Position numbers and translations under genes: made by a program. 64,000 bases of DNA from Clostridiales bacterium. Lineage in GTDB: Bacteria > Bacillota > Clostridia > Christensenellales > Borkfalkiaceae. The notes under the pieces were generated by a model that was not told where the DNA came from, did no database searches, and saw nothing but the letters and a program-made list of their open reading frames with translations. The stretch lies in contig SVHT01000003.1 of the NCBI GenBank assembly GCA_015055615.1, positions 123,669 to 187,668 on the forward strand. Reading direction: 5' to 3'. Below, one piece after another: positions 16,640 through 34,046 of the stretch; the stretch's first letter is position 1, and each line of letters begins with the position of its first letter.

Positions 16640-18817
16640 ATGAAAAACGTTGAAAATAAAAAACCGAATAAATTTTTCGCAGCGCTTTGGCAATGGGCAA
16701 AAGACAACCGTTTTTTCCTACTGTTCGTTCTGTTTACGGCAATAATGGAAATGGCAACGGTGTGGATTTTGGAGGGGAATCCCTTTATGTCCCGTCCCTT
16801 CCTTTCGTGGGGCTTGCTCGTCCTTTTGTCGGGCTTGGTTTTGCTGATACCCTCGCGCAGATTGCAGGTCTGCATTTTCTCGGCATTGCTCGTGGTGCAG
16901 TTCGTTCTCCAATTATTTTTTGTAGTCGTTTTCGATTTGACCGAGCAGTATTTTGAATACGAAATGCTCAATTTAAAAAACGACGCTTTCGGTACGCTTG
17001 AAAATATTCCCATCCGTTTCAATTTATTCTTCGTGGGCATTACGCTGTGTATTGCGTACGTGGTAATGGGCTTGCGCGGTACGAGGACCAGACCGACGTG
17101 TACGGTAAAAAAGAAATACGTGTTTGCAAAAGTCGGCACGGCGATCGTGGGCGTTTCCATCATTTTTACTTCCTTTTTCAGCTATTATCCCCGCAACGCA
17201 AACCGCTATGACGAAATGATTAACGGCAAGGCAAAGAGCTCGTATTCCGCATACGGCGTTACGGGCAATTTGCTCGGCGAATTTATTGGCGCTATGTTCC
17301 CCGACAAAAGCACGATGCCGAACGAGACGATTGAAAAATTTATCTATGATTTAGACGCCGTGTGGGATGAGGACGACAGCGATTATTTCGGCGTATCTAA
17401 GGGCAACAACGTCATTACGATTTTGGGCGAAACCTTGGAATGGTTCTCGTTTATGTCGGACGCAAGCAAATACCCCAACGCGTTAAAACTCACGCCTGAG
17501 GATATGGAATATCTCTTCCCGACGATGACGGCGTTTACCCGCGATAGCGTCAATATGACGAATTTCCACTCCCGCGAAAAGACGGACATTTCCGAAACGC
17601 TGAGTATCATGGGGCATTATCCCACGACGGCGTATATCAATTACGATTATTACGAAAACGCAATGCCTTTGGCAATCCCCAATATCCTCAATACGATGAC
17701 GGAAGAGTTGGGGACGGAAAGCGTGCAGAGCCGTTCCTATCACAACGGTTTCAAGACCTTCTATAACCGCGACGATGTGCACCGCGCGTTCGGTTTTGAG
17801 AGCTTGACGGATATGTACGATATGGCGTTTAAGGCGCAGTTGGATTACGAGAGCGGAAAGACAGACGAGCTCACCTTTATCAACCACATGAAATTTGGGG
17901 AACGCAATCTCGACTCCGAAATGATTGAGGTTTGCAAGGACGAAATGTTCCCTACGGACAAGCGTTTTTATACCTATATCACGACGATTACGATGCACGG
18001 TATCTATTACGACCGCAACAATTTGGAGCAATGGGACCAAAAGCTTAGGGCGACGCTTGGCAACCGTATGCCTAACCCCAACGACCATGATTTAAAGGAC
18101 GATTTGCTCTATCATTATATGACGGCGGCAATGGAGCTTGAAGCGGCGATGAAGCTGATGATGGAAGAGCTTGCAACCCGCCCTGACGAGCGTACGGCAG
18201 ACCCCAACGATAGCTTGCTCGACAATACGACGATTGTGGTGTTTGGCGACCATAACGCCTATTACCACTCGCTCAGCAAATACGTAAAGGATATCTACAA
18301 TTACAAAACGGAAAAACGCTATACCGATTTGTATAACGTTCCGCTCATGGTTTACGATAAAAAATTGACGGCGAAAATAAGGGAAAACGGCGATTATAAC
18401 AAATCGGGCGAAACGCAGGAAAATTATCGGATAGAGGTGGATAAATTTACTTGCACGGCGGACATTGCCTCGACGATTCTCGACTTGCTCGGTATTCGCC
18501 ATTACGAAAATATGTTCTACGGTACGTCGGTATTTTCCGATAAGGAATCGGTTATGTACTCCCGCGCGTACGACACGTTTATCGCTAGCGGTATCGTGGG
18601 CAGGAGCGTGAACAGCTTGCTCTATTGTCACCCCAACGCAGACGTGGCGGCGTACAAAGAGGGCGCGTTGGAGCTCGTGGAAAAAATCAAACATTGCGAT
18701 TACATCTACAAACAAAACTATTTTGCCTGCTTTGGAAAAATGGAAATGTACCGCAATAACTTCAAATGGCTGAATTCTGCTGAATACGAAACGTATAAGC
18801 AAAATAAGCAAAACTAA
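16640..18817 (+). CDS. LTA synthase family sulfatase-fold membrane enzyme
   Basis: A 725-residue protein with five N-terminal membrane helices (residues about 23-180) and an extracellular alkaline-phosphatase/sulfatase-fold domain. Residues aligning with the Mn-dependent LtaS site are visible: Glu264 in ITILGETLEW, the candidate nucleophile Thr315 in REKTDISET, and Asp537-His538 in VFGDHNAYY. Such enzymes transfer phosphoglycerol from phosphatidylglycerol to lipoteichoic acid or to related glycans. The motifs diverge from classic LtaS (GET rather than the usual ES), so the acceptor may differ. The operon partner is an unknown membrane protein. Confidence 0.85.
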   Translation: MKNVENKKPNKFFAALWQWAKDNRFFLLFVLFTAIMEMATVWILEGNPFMSRPFLSWGLLVLLSGLVLLIPSRRLQVCIFSALLVVQFVLQLFFVVVFDLTEQYFEYEMLNLKNDAFGTLENIPIRFNLFFVGITLCIAYVVMGLRGTRTRPTCTVKKKYVFAKVGTAIVGVSIIFTSFFSYYPRNANRYDEMINGKAKSSYSAYGVTGNLLGEFIGAMFPDKSTMPNETIEKFIYDLDAVWDEDDSDYFGVSKGNNVITILGETLEWFSFMSDASKYPNALKLTPEDMEYLFPTMTAFTRDSVNMTNFHSREKTDISETLSIMGHYPTTAYINYDYYENAMPLAIPNILNTMTEELGTESVQSRSYHNGFKTFYNRDDVHRAFGFESLTDMYDMAFKAQLDYESGKTDELTFINHMKFGERNLDSEMIEVCKDEMFPTDKRFYTYITTITMHGIYYDRNNLEQWDQKLRATLGNRMPNPNDHDLKDDLLYHYMTAAMELEAAMKLMMEELATRPDERTADPNDSLLDNTTIVVFGDHNAYYHSLSKYVKDIYNYKTEKRYTDLYNVPLMVYDKKLTAKIRENGDYNKSGETQENYRIEVDKFTCTADIASTILDLLGIRHYENMFYGTSVFSDKESVMYSRAYDTFIASGIVGRSVNSLLYCHPNADVAAYKEGALELVEKIKHCDYIYKQNYFACFGKMEMYRNNFKWLNSAEYETYKQNKQN

Positions 18818-18830
18818 AAAGCAACAAAAG

Positions 18831-18867
18831 AACCGCTCGCTTGGGAGAACCAAGCGGGCGGTTTTTC
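18831..18867. terminator. Bidirectional terminator between sulfatase gene and radA
   Basis: 14-bp stem AACCGCTCGCTTGG / CCAAGCGGGCGGTT with a 5-nt loop and T tails on both sides. Confidence 0.9.
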
Positions 18868-18882
18868 ATACCTCTATATTTT

Positions 18883-20286
18883 TTACGATTGCGGATTGTT
18901 ACGCAAATTCAGCTCTTTTATCATTTGCCCGACGTAACGCACGGGAATAAGCTCGATTTTGTCCTTGTATTTTTCGCAAGTTTTCATATTTTTGGCGGGG
19001 AGGATTACCCGTTTAAAACCCGTTTTAATACACTCGTTAATTCGTTTGTCGGCGTACGTCACGGGACGAATTTCTCCCGTCAAACCTACTTCGCCAAACA
19101 CAGCGGTGTATTTATCGATAGGCACGTCGTTTGCCGCGGAGGCGAGCGCCGCGCAGATGGCAAGGTCTACGGACGGCTCGTTGAGGCGAATACCACCCAT
19201 GGCATTGATATACACGTCGGTGTTGAAAAAGGGGATTCCGCATCGCTTTTCCAAAACGGCAATCAATACGACCAGCTTATTATAATCGACGCCAAGACTC
19301 ATACGGCGGGGCTGTCCGTAGGGGGCTTTGCTAATCAAAGTTTGAATTTCGACGTTCATGCACCGATTTCCGCTCTCGGACGGGGTAACCGCCGAACCTG
19401 CCGCCAAACCGCGCGTTTCCGACAAGAAAATATCCGCGTAATCGCGTACGCTCTTTACGCCCGAGTCGGTCATTTCAAAAACGCCCACTTCCTGCGCCGA
19501 GCCAAAACGGTTTTTTACCGCGCGGAGGAGTTTGAAATTATCTTCTTGTTGCCCTTCAAAATAAAGCACGGTATCCATGATATGTTCCAAAACTTTCGGC
19601 CCGGCAAGCGCGCCTTCCTTGGTCACGTGCCCGATGATGAAAAAGGTAATATTTTGCGATTTTGCAATCCGCATGAGCTTTGCGGCGCATTCGCGTACTT
19701 GCCCAACCGAGCCCGCCGCCGACGACAGCGTTTCGGTGTATACCGCTTGTATCGAGTCGATAACAACGAATTTGCTCTCGCCGAGATTGTTTTCGATGTC
19801 TTCCAAACAAGTTTCGTTGAGGAGCAAAAGATTGTCAGAGTTCAAACCCAAACGTTCGCAACGCATTTTGACTTGCGAACAGCTTTCTTCCGCCGATACG
19901 TACAAGGTAGGGGAACTCTGCGTTTGCGCGAGGTGCGCCGAAACTTGCGTTAATAGGGTAGATTTTCCGATGCCGGGGTCCCCGCCGAGTAGAACAAGGG
20001 AGCCGGGCACGATACCGCCGCCAAGGACGGTGTCGAACTCGGAAATTCCGCTTTTTACACGCTCGAATTTTTCATAACCGATTTTGGATAAAGGTAACGC
20101 GCGCGTCTTCATTTCGGACACGCCCCTGCGGGTTTCCGCTTTTTGGGGCTCTGTCACGCGTACGATTTCTTCTTGCATGGTATTAAATTCACCGCAATCG
20201 GGACATCTGCCCAACCATTTCGGGGCGACGTAACCGCACGCCGAACAGACGAATTGCGTCGTGGGAGCTTTCGTTTTGGTTGCCAT
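18883..20286 (-). CDS. radA: DNA repair protein RadA
   Basis: A 467-residue RecA-like branch-migration ATPase for recombination and repair. It has an N-terminal C4 zinc finger (CSACGY and CPDCGEF near residues 14-33), Walker A GGDPGIGKST near 100, the KNRFG motif near 260 and a Lon-protease-like C-terminal domain. The ATG lies 3 bp after the ispDF stop, with AAGGAG inside the end of ispDF, so translation is coupled. It is the last gene of rqcP-ispDF-radA. Confidence 0.95.
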   Translation of the reverse strand: MATKTKAPTTQFVCSACGYVAPKWLGRCPDCGEFNTMQEEIVRVTEPQKAETRRGVSEMKTRALPLSKIGYEKFERVKSGISEFDTVLGGGIVPGSLVLLGGDPGIGKSTLLTQVSAHLAQTQSSPTLYVSAEESCSQVKMRCERLGLNSDNLLLLNETCLEDIENNLGESKFVVIDSIQAVYTETLSSAAGSVGQVRECAAKLMRIAKSQNITFFIIGHVTKEGALAGPKVLEHIMDTVLYFEGQQEDNFKLLRAVKNRFGSAQEVGVFEMTDSGVKSVRDYADIFLSETRGLAAGSAVTPSESGNRCMNVEIQTLISKAPYGQPRRMSLGVDYNKLVVLIAVLEKRCGIPFFNTDVYINAMGGIRLNEPSVDLAICAALASAANDVPIDKYTAVFGEVGLTGEIRPVTYADKRINECIKTGFKRVILPAKNMKTCEKYKDKIELIPVRYVGQMIKELNLRNNPQS

Positions 20287-20289
20287 AGC

Positions 20290-21420
20290 TTATATACTCC
20301 TTAACAGGGCGTAGGCGTTTACCGTAATGCCCTTACCCTCGCCTACGTAGCCCAACCCCTCGTTGGTGCCCGCCGACACGCCGATTGCGCTTTCGTCCAA
20401 TTTTAAAACGCCTGCAAGACTGCATTTGATTGCGTCGATATATTTTGCCAAGCGAGGCTTTTCCGCTTGAATTGCTACGGACAGATTTTTCACCGCATAG
20501 CCTTGTTTGGCTACGGTTTCTACGACCTGCGCGAGCATATCCATAGAGTTTGCGTTTTTCCAGCGTTCGTCGCTGTCGGGGAAATAATGCCCGATATCCT
20601 TCAAGCCCGCCGCCGATAAAAGGGCGTCCATAACGGCGTGCGCCAACACGTCCCCGTCGCTGTGCGCAATCAGTCCGCTTGCAGAGGGGATTTTTACACC
20701 GCCGAGCACAATAAAATCTTGCGCTTTGCCAAAGGCGTGGGTGTCCACGCCGAAACCGCAACGGGCGGTATTGTCCGCAAAATCTTCCGCGTAGGTCAGC
20801 TTTCTATTTTCAAAACTTCCCTCGCAAAGGCAGGGCGCGCCGCAAAACCGCGCGAACACCGACGAATCGTCCGTGTAAACGCCGTCGTCCATTTCAAAAG
20901 CGCGCTCGTACGCGCAGAGGATATTCTCGCGGAAAAACCCTTGCGGGGTTTGAATTTGACGCAAGGCGTTTCTATCGGGCACGCTGATAATTTTGCCGTT
21001 TTTCATGGTGGCAACCGTGTCGGTACATACGGTTGCGCAAATACCGCTACCGTTGGTTTTAACGCTTTCGAGGCAATTTTCAATCAGTTTACGGCTGACG
21101 AAGGGGCGCGCGCCGTCGTGGATTAATACGATATCCGCGCTCGTCTTTTGCAGAGCGTTGTATACCGAATGCGAGCGGTCGGTCCCGCCAAGTACGGCTT
21201 TGGCGTTTGCAAATTCCTTGCAAAGAGCGGAAATTTCATCGAAATCTTCTTGCGAGGAAGTCACTATAATTTCGTCGATTGCGGGGAAATCAAAGGCGGA
21301 AACCGTCTTATACAGCGCCGTAGCGCCTTGAAAGGGGACGAGTAGCTTGTTCTTTTCAAAGCCTGCTCTTTCGCCTTTTCCTGCCGCGCAAATAATCGCG
21401 CATACCGTTACTTTACTCAT
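20290..21420 (-). CDS. ispDF: Bifunctional IspD-IspF fusion, isoprenoid (MEP) pathway
   Basis: A 376-residue fusion of two MEP-pathway enzymes. Residues 1 to about 215 are IspD (CDP-methylerythritol synthesis): AAGKGERAGFEKNKL near residue 12 and HDGARPFVS near 101. Residues about 219-376 are IspF (cyclisation to MEcPP): GFGVDTHAF, LGGVKI, the zinc-binding LIAHSDGDVLAHAV and NEGLGYVGEGKGI. IspE, which acts between them, is not in the fusion. Such fusions are known mainly from proteobacteria; in Gram-positives separate genes are more usual. The start overlaps the rqcP stop by 4 bp (ATGA). Confidence 0.92.
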   Translation of the reverse strand: MSKVTVCAIICAAGKGERAGFEKNKLLVPFQGATALYKTVSAFDFPAIDEIIVTSSQEDFDEISALCKEFANAKAVLGGTDRSHSVYNALQKTSADIVLIHDGARPFVSRKLIENCLESVKTNGSGICATVCTDTVATMKNGKIISVPDRNALRQIQTPQGFFRENILCAYERAFEMDDGVYTDDSSVFARFCGAPCLCEGSFENRKLTYAEDFADNTARCGFGVDTHAFGKAQDFIVLGGVKIPSASGLIAHSDGDVLAHAVMDALLSAAGLKDIGHYFPDSDERWKNANSMDMLAQVVETVAKQGYAVKNLSVAIQAEKPRLAKYIDAIKCSLAGVLKLDESAIGVSAGTNEGLGYVGEGKGITVNAYALLRSI

Positions 21421-21659
21421 ACAATCACCTCATACAAGGACGACGCCTCGTCTTTTTTTACCGTTTCTTTGATGTTTAAAACGCGGAATTTCAATACGCC
21501 CGACGCATACAAAACCTCTACGACGTCGCCGATTTTGACGGCGGTTGAGGGTTTGGCGGCTTTGCCGTTGATGATGACTTTTTCTTCCGAGCAAGCCTCC
21601 TGGGCGACGGTGCGCCGTTTTAAGATACGCGAAACTTTCAAAAATTTGTCGATACGCAT
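21417..21659 (-). CDS. rqcP: RqcP-type S4-domain ribosome quality control factor
   Basis: An 80-residue protein consisting of a single S4 RNA-binding domain. It begins MRIDKFLKVSRILKRRTVAQE and has the IINGKAAKPST turn, closely matching Bacillus YabO/RqcP. RqcP works with RqcH on stalled 50S subunits to add C-terminal alanine tails. It is the first gene of a minus-strand operon with ispDF and radA, and its promoter lies inside the rpoB leader region. Confidence 0.88.
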   Translation of the reverse strand: MRIDKFLKVSRILKRRTVAQEACSEEKVIINGKAAKPSTAVKIGDVVEVLYASGVLKFRVLNIKETVKKDEASSLYEVIV

Positions 21660-21709
21660 AAAAAACCTCTAAAAATTTTCAAAAAAATGGTAGGAAGGGC
21701 GAAAAACGC

Positions 21710-21738
21710 TTGACAAGGTTTTCGCCAAAGGATATAAT
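21710..21738 (+). promoter_or_regulatory. Promoter of rpoB-rpoC
   Basis: Consensus TTGACA (21710-21715), 17-bp spacer, TATAAT (21733-21738). The start point near 21745 gives an unusually long leader of about 255 nt before rpoB. Confidence 0.88.
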
Positions 21739-21863
21739 TAGATAATGTATCATTATGCTATTATGGCGTAATGTCGCTCGGGCGAGGAATTTTTGGTGGA
21801 AAAAACCCAAAAAATCTCCAAAAAACGCCCTAAAAAGCGGTAAAAATCCTTTCCTTATATATT

Positions 21864-21892
21864 ATTATACCGCAAAGGATTGCAAAAGTAAA
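21864..21892 (-). promoter_or_regulatory. Promoter of rqcP-ispDF-radA, inside the rpoB leader
   Basis: Minus strand TTTACT (21892-21887), 17-bp spacer, TATAAT (21869-21864). Transcription would start near 21857 and run across the rpoB promoter, so the two leaders are complementary over about 110 nt. Confidence 0.7.
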
Positions 21893-21999
21893 GCGTAGTG
21901 ATATAAAAATTTCTAAACAAGGCAAAATTTTCGATTTTTATCGATGAAAAGATATACTCGGTAGATCGCTGGAAAAATGAAAGGAGAAAAAATCACAAG

Positions 22000-26025
<4,026 letters not shown>

Positions 26026-26042
26026 TGGAGGGAAGATAAATT

Positions 26043-29840
<3,798 letters not shown>

Positions 29841-29862
29841 TCGGCATATAAAAACAAACAAA

Positions 29863-29898
29863 AATACCTTTCGGGTACGCCCGAAGGGTATTTTTTAT
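29863..29898 (+). terminator. Terminator of the rpoBC operon
   Basis: 13-bp stem AATACCTTTCGGG / CCCGAAGGGTATT with TACG loop and a T run. Confidence 0.92.
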
Positions 29899-29957
29899 AG
29901 GCGTAGGGTTTTACGGCTGACAAAAAGGGGAATAAGATAGAAAATCTCTTGAAAGTA

Positions 29958-29986
29958 TTGACTTTTATGCATGTAAATGGTATAAT
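29958..29986 (+). promoter_or_regulatory. Promoter of the FAD oxidoreductase-glycosyltransferase-GtrA operon
   Basis: TTGACT (29958-29963), 17-bp spacer, TATAAT (29981-29986). Confidence 0.85.
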
Positions 29987-30028
29987 AAAGCAATAGAAAC
30001 AGCAAGAAAATATTGCGTTGGGGGCGCT

Positions 30029-31660
30029 ATGAGAACAAAGACGGCAATCATTATCGGCGCAGGTCCTGCGGGGCTTACGGCGGCATACGAATTACTGACG
30101 AAATCGGAAGATATCAAGCCGATTATTTTAGAGTGCGAGCAATTCGTTGGGGGCATTTCCCGAACGGCTCAATATAAAGGTTATCGTATGGACATCGGCG
30201 GACACAGATTCTTTTCTAAGGACGACCGCGTAACCGATTTATGGACGAAAATGTTGCCGGTCCAAGGCGCGCCCGCCAAGGACGATAAGATTTTGGAAAG
30301 GGAGAAACCCTTAGAAGAGGGCGGTCCCGACCCCGAAAACGAAGACGAAGTAATGCTCGTGCGTGACCGCGTATCCCGTATCATTTTCAAGCGTAAATTT
30401 TTCGATTATCCCATTTCGTTGAAGATGCGCACCTTTGTTAATATGGGCGTTTGGGGCACGATACGCTCGGGCTTTGGCTATATCGGTAGCTGTATCCATA
30501 AACGCCCTGAAACCAATTTGGAAAACTTCTATATCAACCGTTTTGGCAAGCCGTTGTACGCTATGTTTTTCGAGGATTATACCGAAAAACTTTGGGGCGT
30601 GCATCCCAGTAATATCTCGGCGGATTGGGGCGCGCAACGCGTAAAGGGTTTGTCCATTTCCAAGGCGATTAAAAATGCGTTTGGGAAGATGTTCAAGAAG
30701 AAAAACCGAGAGGTGGAAACCAGCTTAATCGAGCAGTTTATCTATCCGAAGAAAGGTCCTGGACAGCTCTACGAAAAAATGGCGGAAGAAATTTGCCGTA
30801 TGGGTGGGGAAATTTTGTACGGCAGAACGGTTAACAAAATCGAGCTGAAAGACGGAAAGGTGGGTACCGTGTCCGCGTTGAACGAAAACGGAGAGGTGGA
30901 AACCTATGCCGCGGACTACTTTATTTCGTCCATGCCGATTAAAGATTTGTTAGAGGCAGTAGGCAAAGACGTTGCGCCCGCGGACGTATACGATATCGCT
31001 ACCGCGCTTCCCTACCGCGACTTTATGACGGTGGGCTTGCTGTTGAACGGCTTAAAGGTAAAGAACAAAACCAAGATGAAAACGCTCGGGGATATCGTTC
31101 CCGACTGTTGGATATACGTGCAGGATCGCGACGTGCGCCTTGGCAGAATCCAAATTTTCAACAACTGGTCCCCCTATATGGTGGACAATCCCGAAGAAAA
31201 CGTTTGGGTGGGGTTGGAATATTTCTGCAACGAAGGGGACGGTATGTGGACGAGCTCCGACGAAGATTTTATCAACAAAGCGATTGAAGAATTGATAAAA
31301 ATCGGCGTCATTGAAAGCCGTGACAACGTGTTAGACAGCACCCTTTTGCGCGTCAAGAAGGCATATCCTGCGTATTTTGGGAGCTACGCCGAGTTCGACA
31401 AAGTCAAAGATTGGCTCAGCGGTATCGAAAACCTGTATTGCGTAGGCAGAAACGGTCAGCACCGCTATAACAATATGGACCACTCGATGGTTACCAGTAT
31501 GGTTGCTTGCGAAAATATCATAAACGGCAACGCGGACAAGAGCGAGTTGTGGAGTGTAAATACCGAAAAGGAATATCACGAAACGAAATCGACGGACCAA
31601 GCAGACGGAGAGGATAAATCCAATGGAACAGACGTTGATACAGTCGGAACCAATCCATAA
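30029..31660 (+). CDS. NAD(P)/FAD-dependent oxidoreductase, UDP-galactopyranose-mutase-like
   Basis: A 543-residue flavoprotein. The dinucleotide-binding motif [16 protein letters not shown] starts at residue 7 and GGISRT near 42, followed by the [10 protein letters not shown] segment seen in the mutase/protoporphyrinogen-oxidase-like group. The central region includes [14 protein letters not shown] near 190, and a C-terminal FAD contact is [15 protein letters not shown] near 478. Family members near glycosyltransferase and GtrA genes are thought to modify lipid-linked sugars. The last 40 residues are hydrophilic and overlap the next gene by 38 nt. The reaction is not certain. Confidence 0.82.
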   Translation: MRTKTAIIIGAGPAGLTAAYELLTKSEDIKPIILECEQFVGGISRTAQYKGYRMDIGGHRFFSKDDRVTDLWTKMLPVQGAPAKDDKILEREKPLEEGGPDPENEDEVMLVRDRVSRIIFKRKFFDYPISLKMRTFVNMGVWGTIRSGFGYIGSCIHKRPETNLENFYINRFGKPLYAMFFEDYTEKLWGVHPSNISADWGAQRVKGLSISKAIKNAFGKMFKKKNREVETSLIEQFIYPKKGPGQLYEKMAEEICRMGGEILYGRTVNKIELKDGKVGTVSALNENGEVETYAADYFISSMPIKDLLEAVGKDVAPADVYDIATALPYRDFMTVGLLLNGLKVKNKTKMKTLGDIVPDCWIYVQDRDVRLGRIQIFNNWSPYMVDNPEENVWVGLEYFCNEGDGMWTSSDEDFINKAIEELIKIGVIESRDNVLDSTLLRVKKAYPAYFGSYAEFDKVKDWLSGIENLYCVGRNGQHRYNNMDHSMVTSMVACENIINGNADKSELWSVNTEKEYHETKSTDQADGEDKSNGTDVDTVGTNP

Positions 31661-33284
31661 AACGGAAAAAAATTGGCATAAAATCGCAAAAGAGGGCGGT
31701 TTTTACGCCGTCTTGTTCCTGATAACGCTCTTTGCGTATTTAACGGTAAAACCGCTGATAACAGAGCAGAGCGTAGGTTTTGTCGCGCAAACGCTGATGA
31801 TTTGCGCCTTGATTGTGTGCGTAGGCGTGCTCGTGTATTTGGGCGCGACCAAACGGCTGACGGCGCGCAGAATTATCGTGATTATGCTGATTATGGGCTT
31901 TATTCTGCGTTTGGGGTATATTCTATATACCGCGGGGAAAGTCCGTCAAATGGATACCTACAACAACAAGAGCGACCACGAGGCGTACGCATGGTCGATT
32001 TATGCGTATGGAAAATTGCCGACGACCAATAAGTATCAATTTTACCACCCGCCTTTTAACGCCTTTATCCAAGCGGGCTTTATGAAGTTTATGTCCGCGC
32101 TTGGCAAGATTTTTTCTTGGGACGAGAGCTTTTTTGTAAAATTTTCTTATATGGTCCCGAGTAAAAATTTCCCCTATTTGACAGCGGAGCGGTATTTCCT
32201 TTATTCGTCCTGTCAAATACTCGGCGTGATGTATTCGACGATTACCGCGGTGGTGTTGCTTAAAACGGTGGGGCTGTTCTCGTTTTCCAACAAAACGAAG
32301 GTGTTTTTGGCGGCGTTCGTCATTTTCTATCCCCGACAGATACAGTTTGCAGGGCAACTCAATAACGATTGCTTGTCCTATCTTTTAGGTACGCTTGCGC
32401 TGTATTTTGCTCTCAAATGGTGGAAAGGCGGGAAACGCCTGCCGTATATTTTGCTTTGCGCCCTTGCCTTGGGGTTGGGTATGATGACGAAACTCTCGTC
32501 GGCGACGGTTGCTTTGCCGATTGCGGGGATATTTATCTACGAGTTTTTTGTCACACTCCGCAAAAAAACGGATTCCCTCGTTTGGTGGAAATTGTTTTTG
32601 CAATACGGCGCGTTTCTTGCGATTTGCGCGCCCTTGGGGCTGTGGTTTCAATTTTACGCTAAGGCGCGTTTCAATCAAGAATTCGGTTACGTATTCGACA
32701 ACTTGGTAAAATCGCTTTACACGGGCGACGAAAGCTTTTTCGACCGTTTCTTTATCCCGCGCGATCTTTCGGAAATTTTTGGGCGGTTGTATTGCCAGAC
32801 GCATAACGGCAGTTATAATATCTTCAATTTCATGCTCCGTTCCTCGATTTTTGCGGAATTTAGCTATCAAAAAGGGGATATGTTCGCCGCCGTAGCGGTT
32901 ATCTTTGCTTACCTTTCGGCAATCGCGCTGTTTGTGGGGCTGATTTGGAGCTTTGTTTTGTGGTCCAAAAAGGCAAAGAAAAACAATTTTAAGGAGGCGC
33001 TTGGAAAACTTCTTAGCGGGAAAGATTTCTTGTTTATCTTTTTACTCGTGCAGTCGCAGGCGCTTTCGCAGATTTATTTCAACATCAAAATGCCCTATTC
33101 GTGCACGATGGACTTCCGCTATATTATGCCGATGATTCTCGGTATGGCGCTGATGCTGGGGTACGTGCAAAAAACTCTTGTTACCGAAGGCGGTCGGGCG
33201 AGCAAAGCGTTTAGCCGTATCTTACCGCTGACCGTAGCGGCATTTTTGGCGAGTAGCGCCCTGTTCTATTGCGTTTGCGCGTAA
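31623..33284 (+). CDS. GT39-like membrane glycosyltransferase
   Basis: A 553-residue protein with about 11-12 membrane helices and the layout of ArnT/PMT-type (GT39, GT-C fold) enzymes. An acidic catalytic-type loop lies after the second or third helix ([19 protein letters not shown] near residue 105), followed by FYHPPFNAF near 140. Such enzymes move a sugar from a polyprenyl-phosphate carrier to an extracellular acceptor. The ATG at 31623, after GGAGAGGA, overlaps the preceding gene by 38 nt, so the two are translationally linked. Together with the FAD enzyme and GtrA it suggests glycosylation of envelope polymers or proteins. Confidence 0.8.
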   Translation: MEQTLIQSEPIHKTEKNWHKIAKEGGFYAVLFLITLFAYLTVKPLITEQSVGFVAQTLMICALIVCVGVLVYLGATKRLTARRIIVIMLIMGFILRLGYILYTAGKVRQMDTYNNKSDHEAYAWSIYAYGKLPTTNKYQFYHPPFNAFIQAGFMKFMSALGKIFSWDESFFVKFSYMVPSKNFPYLTAERYFLYSSCQILGVMYSTITAVVLLKTVGLFSFSNKTKVFLAAFVIFYPRQIQFAGQLNNDCLSYLLGTLALYFALKWWKGGKRLPYILLCALALGLGMMTKLSSATVALPIAGIFIYEFFVTLRKKTDSLVWWKLFLQYGAFLAICAPLGLWFQFYAKARFNQEFGYVFDNLVKSLYTGDESFFDRFFIPRDLSEIFGRLYCQTHNGSYNIFNFMLRSSIFAEFSYQKGDMFAAVAVIFAYLSAIALFVGLIWSFVLWSKKAKKNNFKEALGKLLSGKDFLFIFLLVQSQALSQIYFNIKMPYSCTMDFRYIMPMILGMALMLGYVQKTLVTEGGRASKAFSRILPLTVAAFLASSALFYCVCA

Positions 33285-33362
33285 ACGGACAGCGATAAAA
33301 GACGAAACCTAAGGACGCAGCCGTAACGCGCGTACCTTTCGATACAATAAGGAGAAATATTT

Positions 33363-33914
33363 ATGGAGAACGAAATGAAAAACGAAATGGAAAATCAGAC
33401 GGCGGAAAACAGCCAAAACAATGAAATTATCAAACAGACGAAGACAGAGCTGTTTTGGGAAATTTTCCGCTTTTTGTTGGTAGGCGGTATCGCCACGGTA
33501 GTGGACTATTTTGTCTTTTGGCTTTTGGACGGCGTATTGTTGCCCAAAGTGCCGATTCACGGGGAGACTTGGTCGATGCTTGCGCTTTGGATTGCGACGG
33601 GCGCAGGCTTTATCGTGGGTATGATTGTGAATTGGGTGCTCTCGATAACCTTTGTGTTCCGCGCGGTACGCAACAAAGACGAGGCTACGTCTGCAAAATC
33701 CTTTTGGGTATTTACGATTATTTCCGTTATAGGGCTTGCGTTGACGTTGTTTGGCGTTTGGTTGATTGCAAAATGGATTCCCGAGTTTGAATTGTTTGGC
33801 AGAATTGACTTCTTCGGTACGACGTGGAGTAAGTGGGTTGCAAAAATGATTATGACCTGCATCGTACTGATTTGGAACTATATCGGCAGAAAAATCTTTG
33901 TTTTCAAGTCGTAA
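33363..33914 (+). CDS. GtrA family membrane protein
   Basis: A 183-residue protein with a hydrophilic N-terminal tail (about 33 residues) and four membrane helices. It opens with the family stretch FLLVGGIATVVDYFVFWLL near residue 38 and ends with WNYIGRKIFVF. GtrA proteins are thought to flip or present polyprenyl-phosphate sugars. It follows the glycosyltransferase that would use such a donor. AAGGAG precedes the ATG, and a terminator follows 13 bp after the stop. Confidence 0.88.
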   Translation: MENEMKNEMENQTAENSQNNEIIKQTKTELFWEIFRFLLVGGIATVVDYFVFWLLDGVLLPKVPIHGETWSMLALWIATGAGFIVGMIVNWVLSITFVFRAVRNKDEATSAKSFWVFTIISVIGLALTLFGVWLIAKWIPEFELFGRIDFFGTTWSKWVAKMIMTCIVLIWNYIGRKIFVFKS

Positions 33915-33926
33915 AACACAAGCAAG

Positions 33927-33970
33927 AACCCCGTTCATCGCGATATGTATGGCGGGGTTTTTATTTTTTG
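33927..33970 (+). terminator. Terminator after the GtrA gene
   Basis: Stem AACCCCG / CGGGGTT with a 19-nt loop, then a T-rich tail. Confidence 0.8.
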
Positions 33971-34011
33971 CGCTTTATTGTGAAAATTAGAAGAAATTTT
34001 TCAAAAGGGTA

Positions 34012-34040
34012 TTGCAAAACGTCGAAAGGCATTGTATAAT
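34012..34040 (+). promoter_or_regulatory. Promoter of a candidate small RNA
   Basis: TTGCAA (34012-34017), 17-bp spacer, TATAAT (34035-34040). Confidence 0.7.
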
Positions 34041-34046
34041 AATGGT

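Larger units (their letters stand above)
21660..21999. other. 341-bp divergent intergenic region rqcP/rpoB
   Basis: It holds two promoters whose transcripts overlap, and several possible RNA structures in the rpoB leader. One is an A-rich hairpin around 21784-21822. Interleaved complementary segments follow: GCGGTA (21837-21842) with TACCGC (21868-21873), and AATCCTTT (21845-21852) with AAAGGATT (21874-21881). A TATCGAT box lies at 21939-21945. No rplJ or rplL gene precedes rpoB in this window, unlike the common arrangement. Confidence 0.6.
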
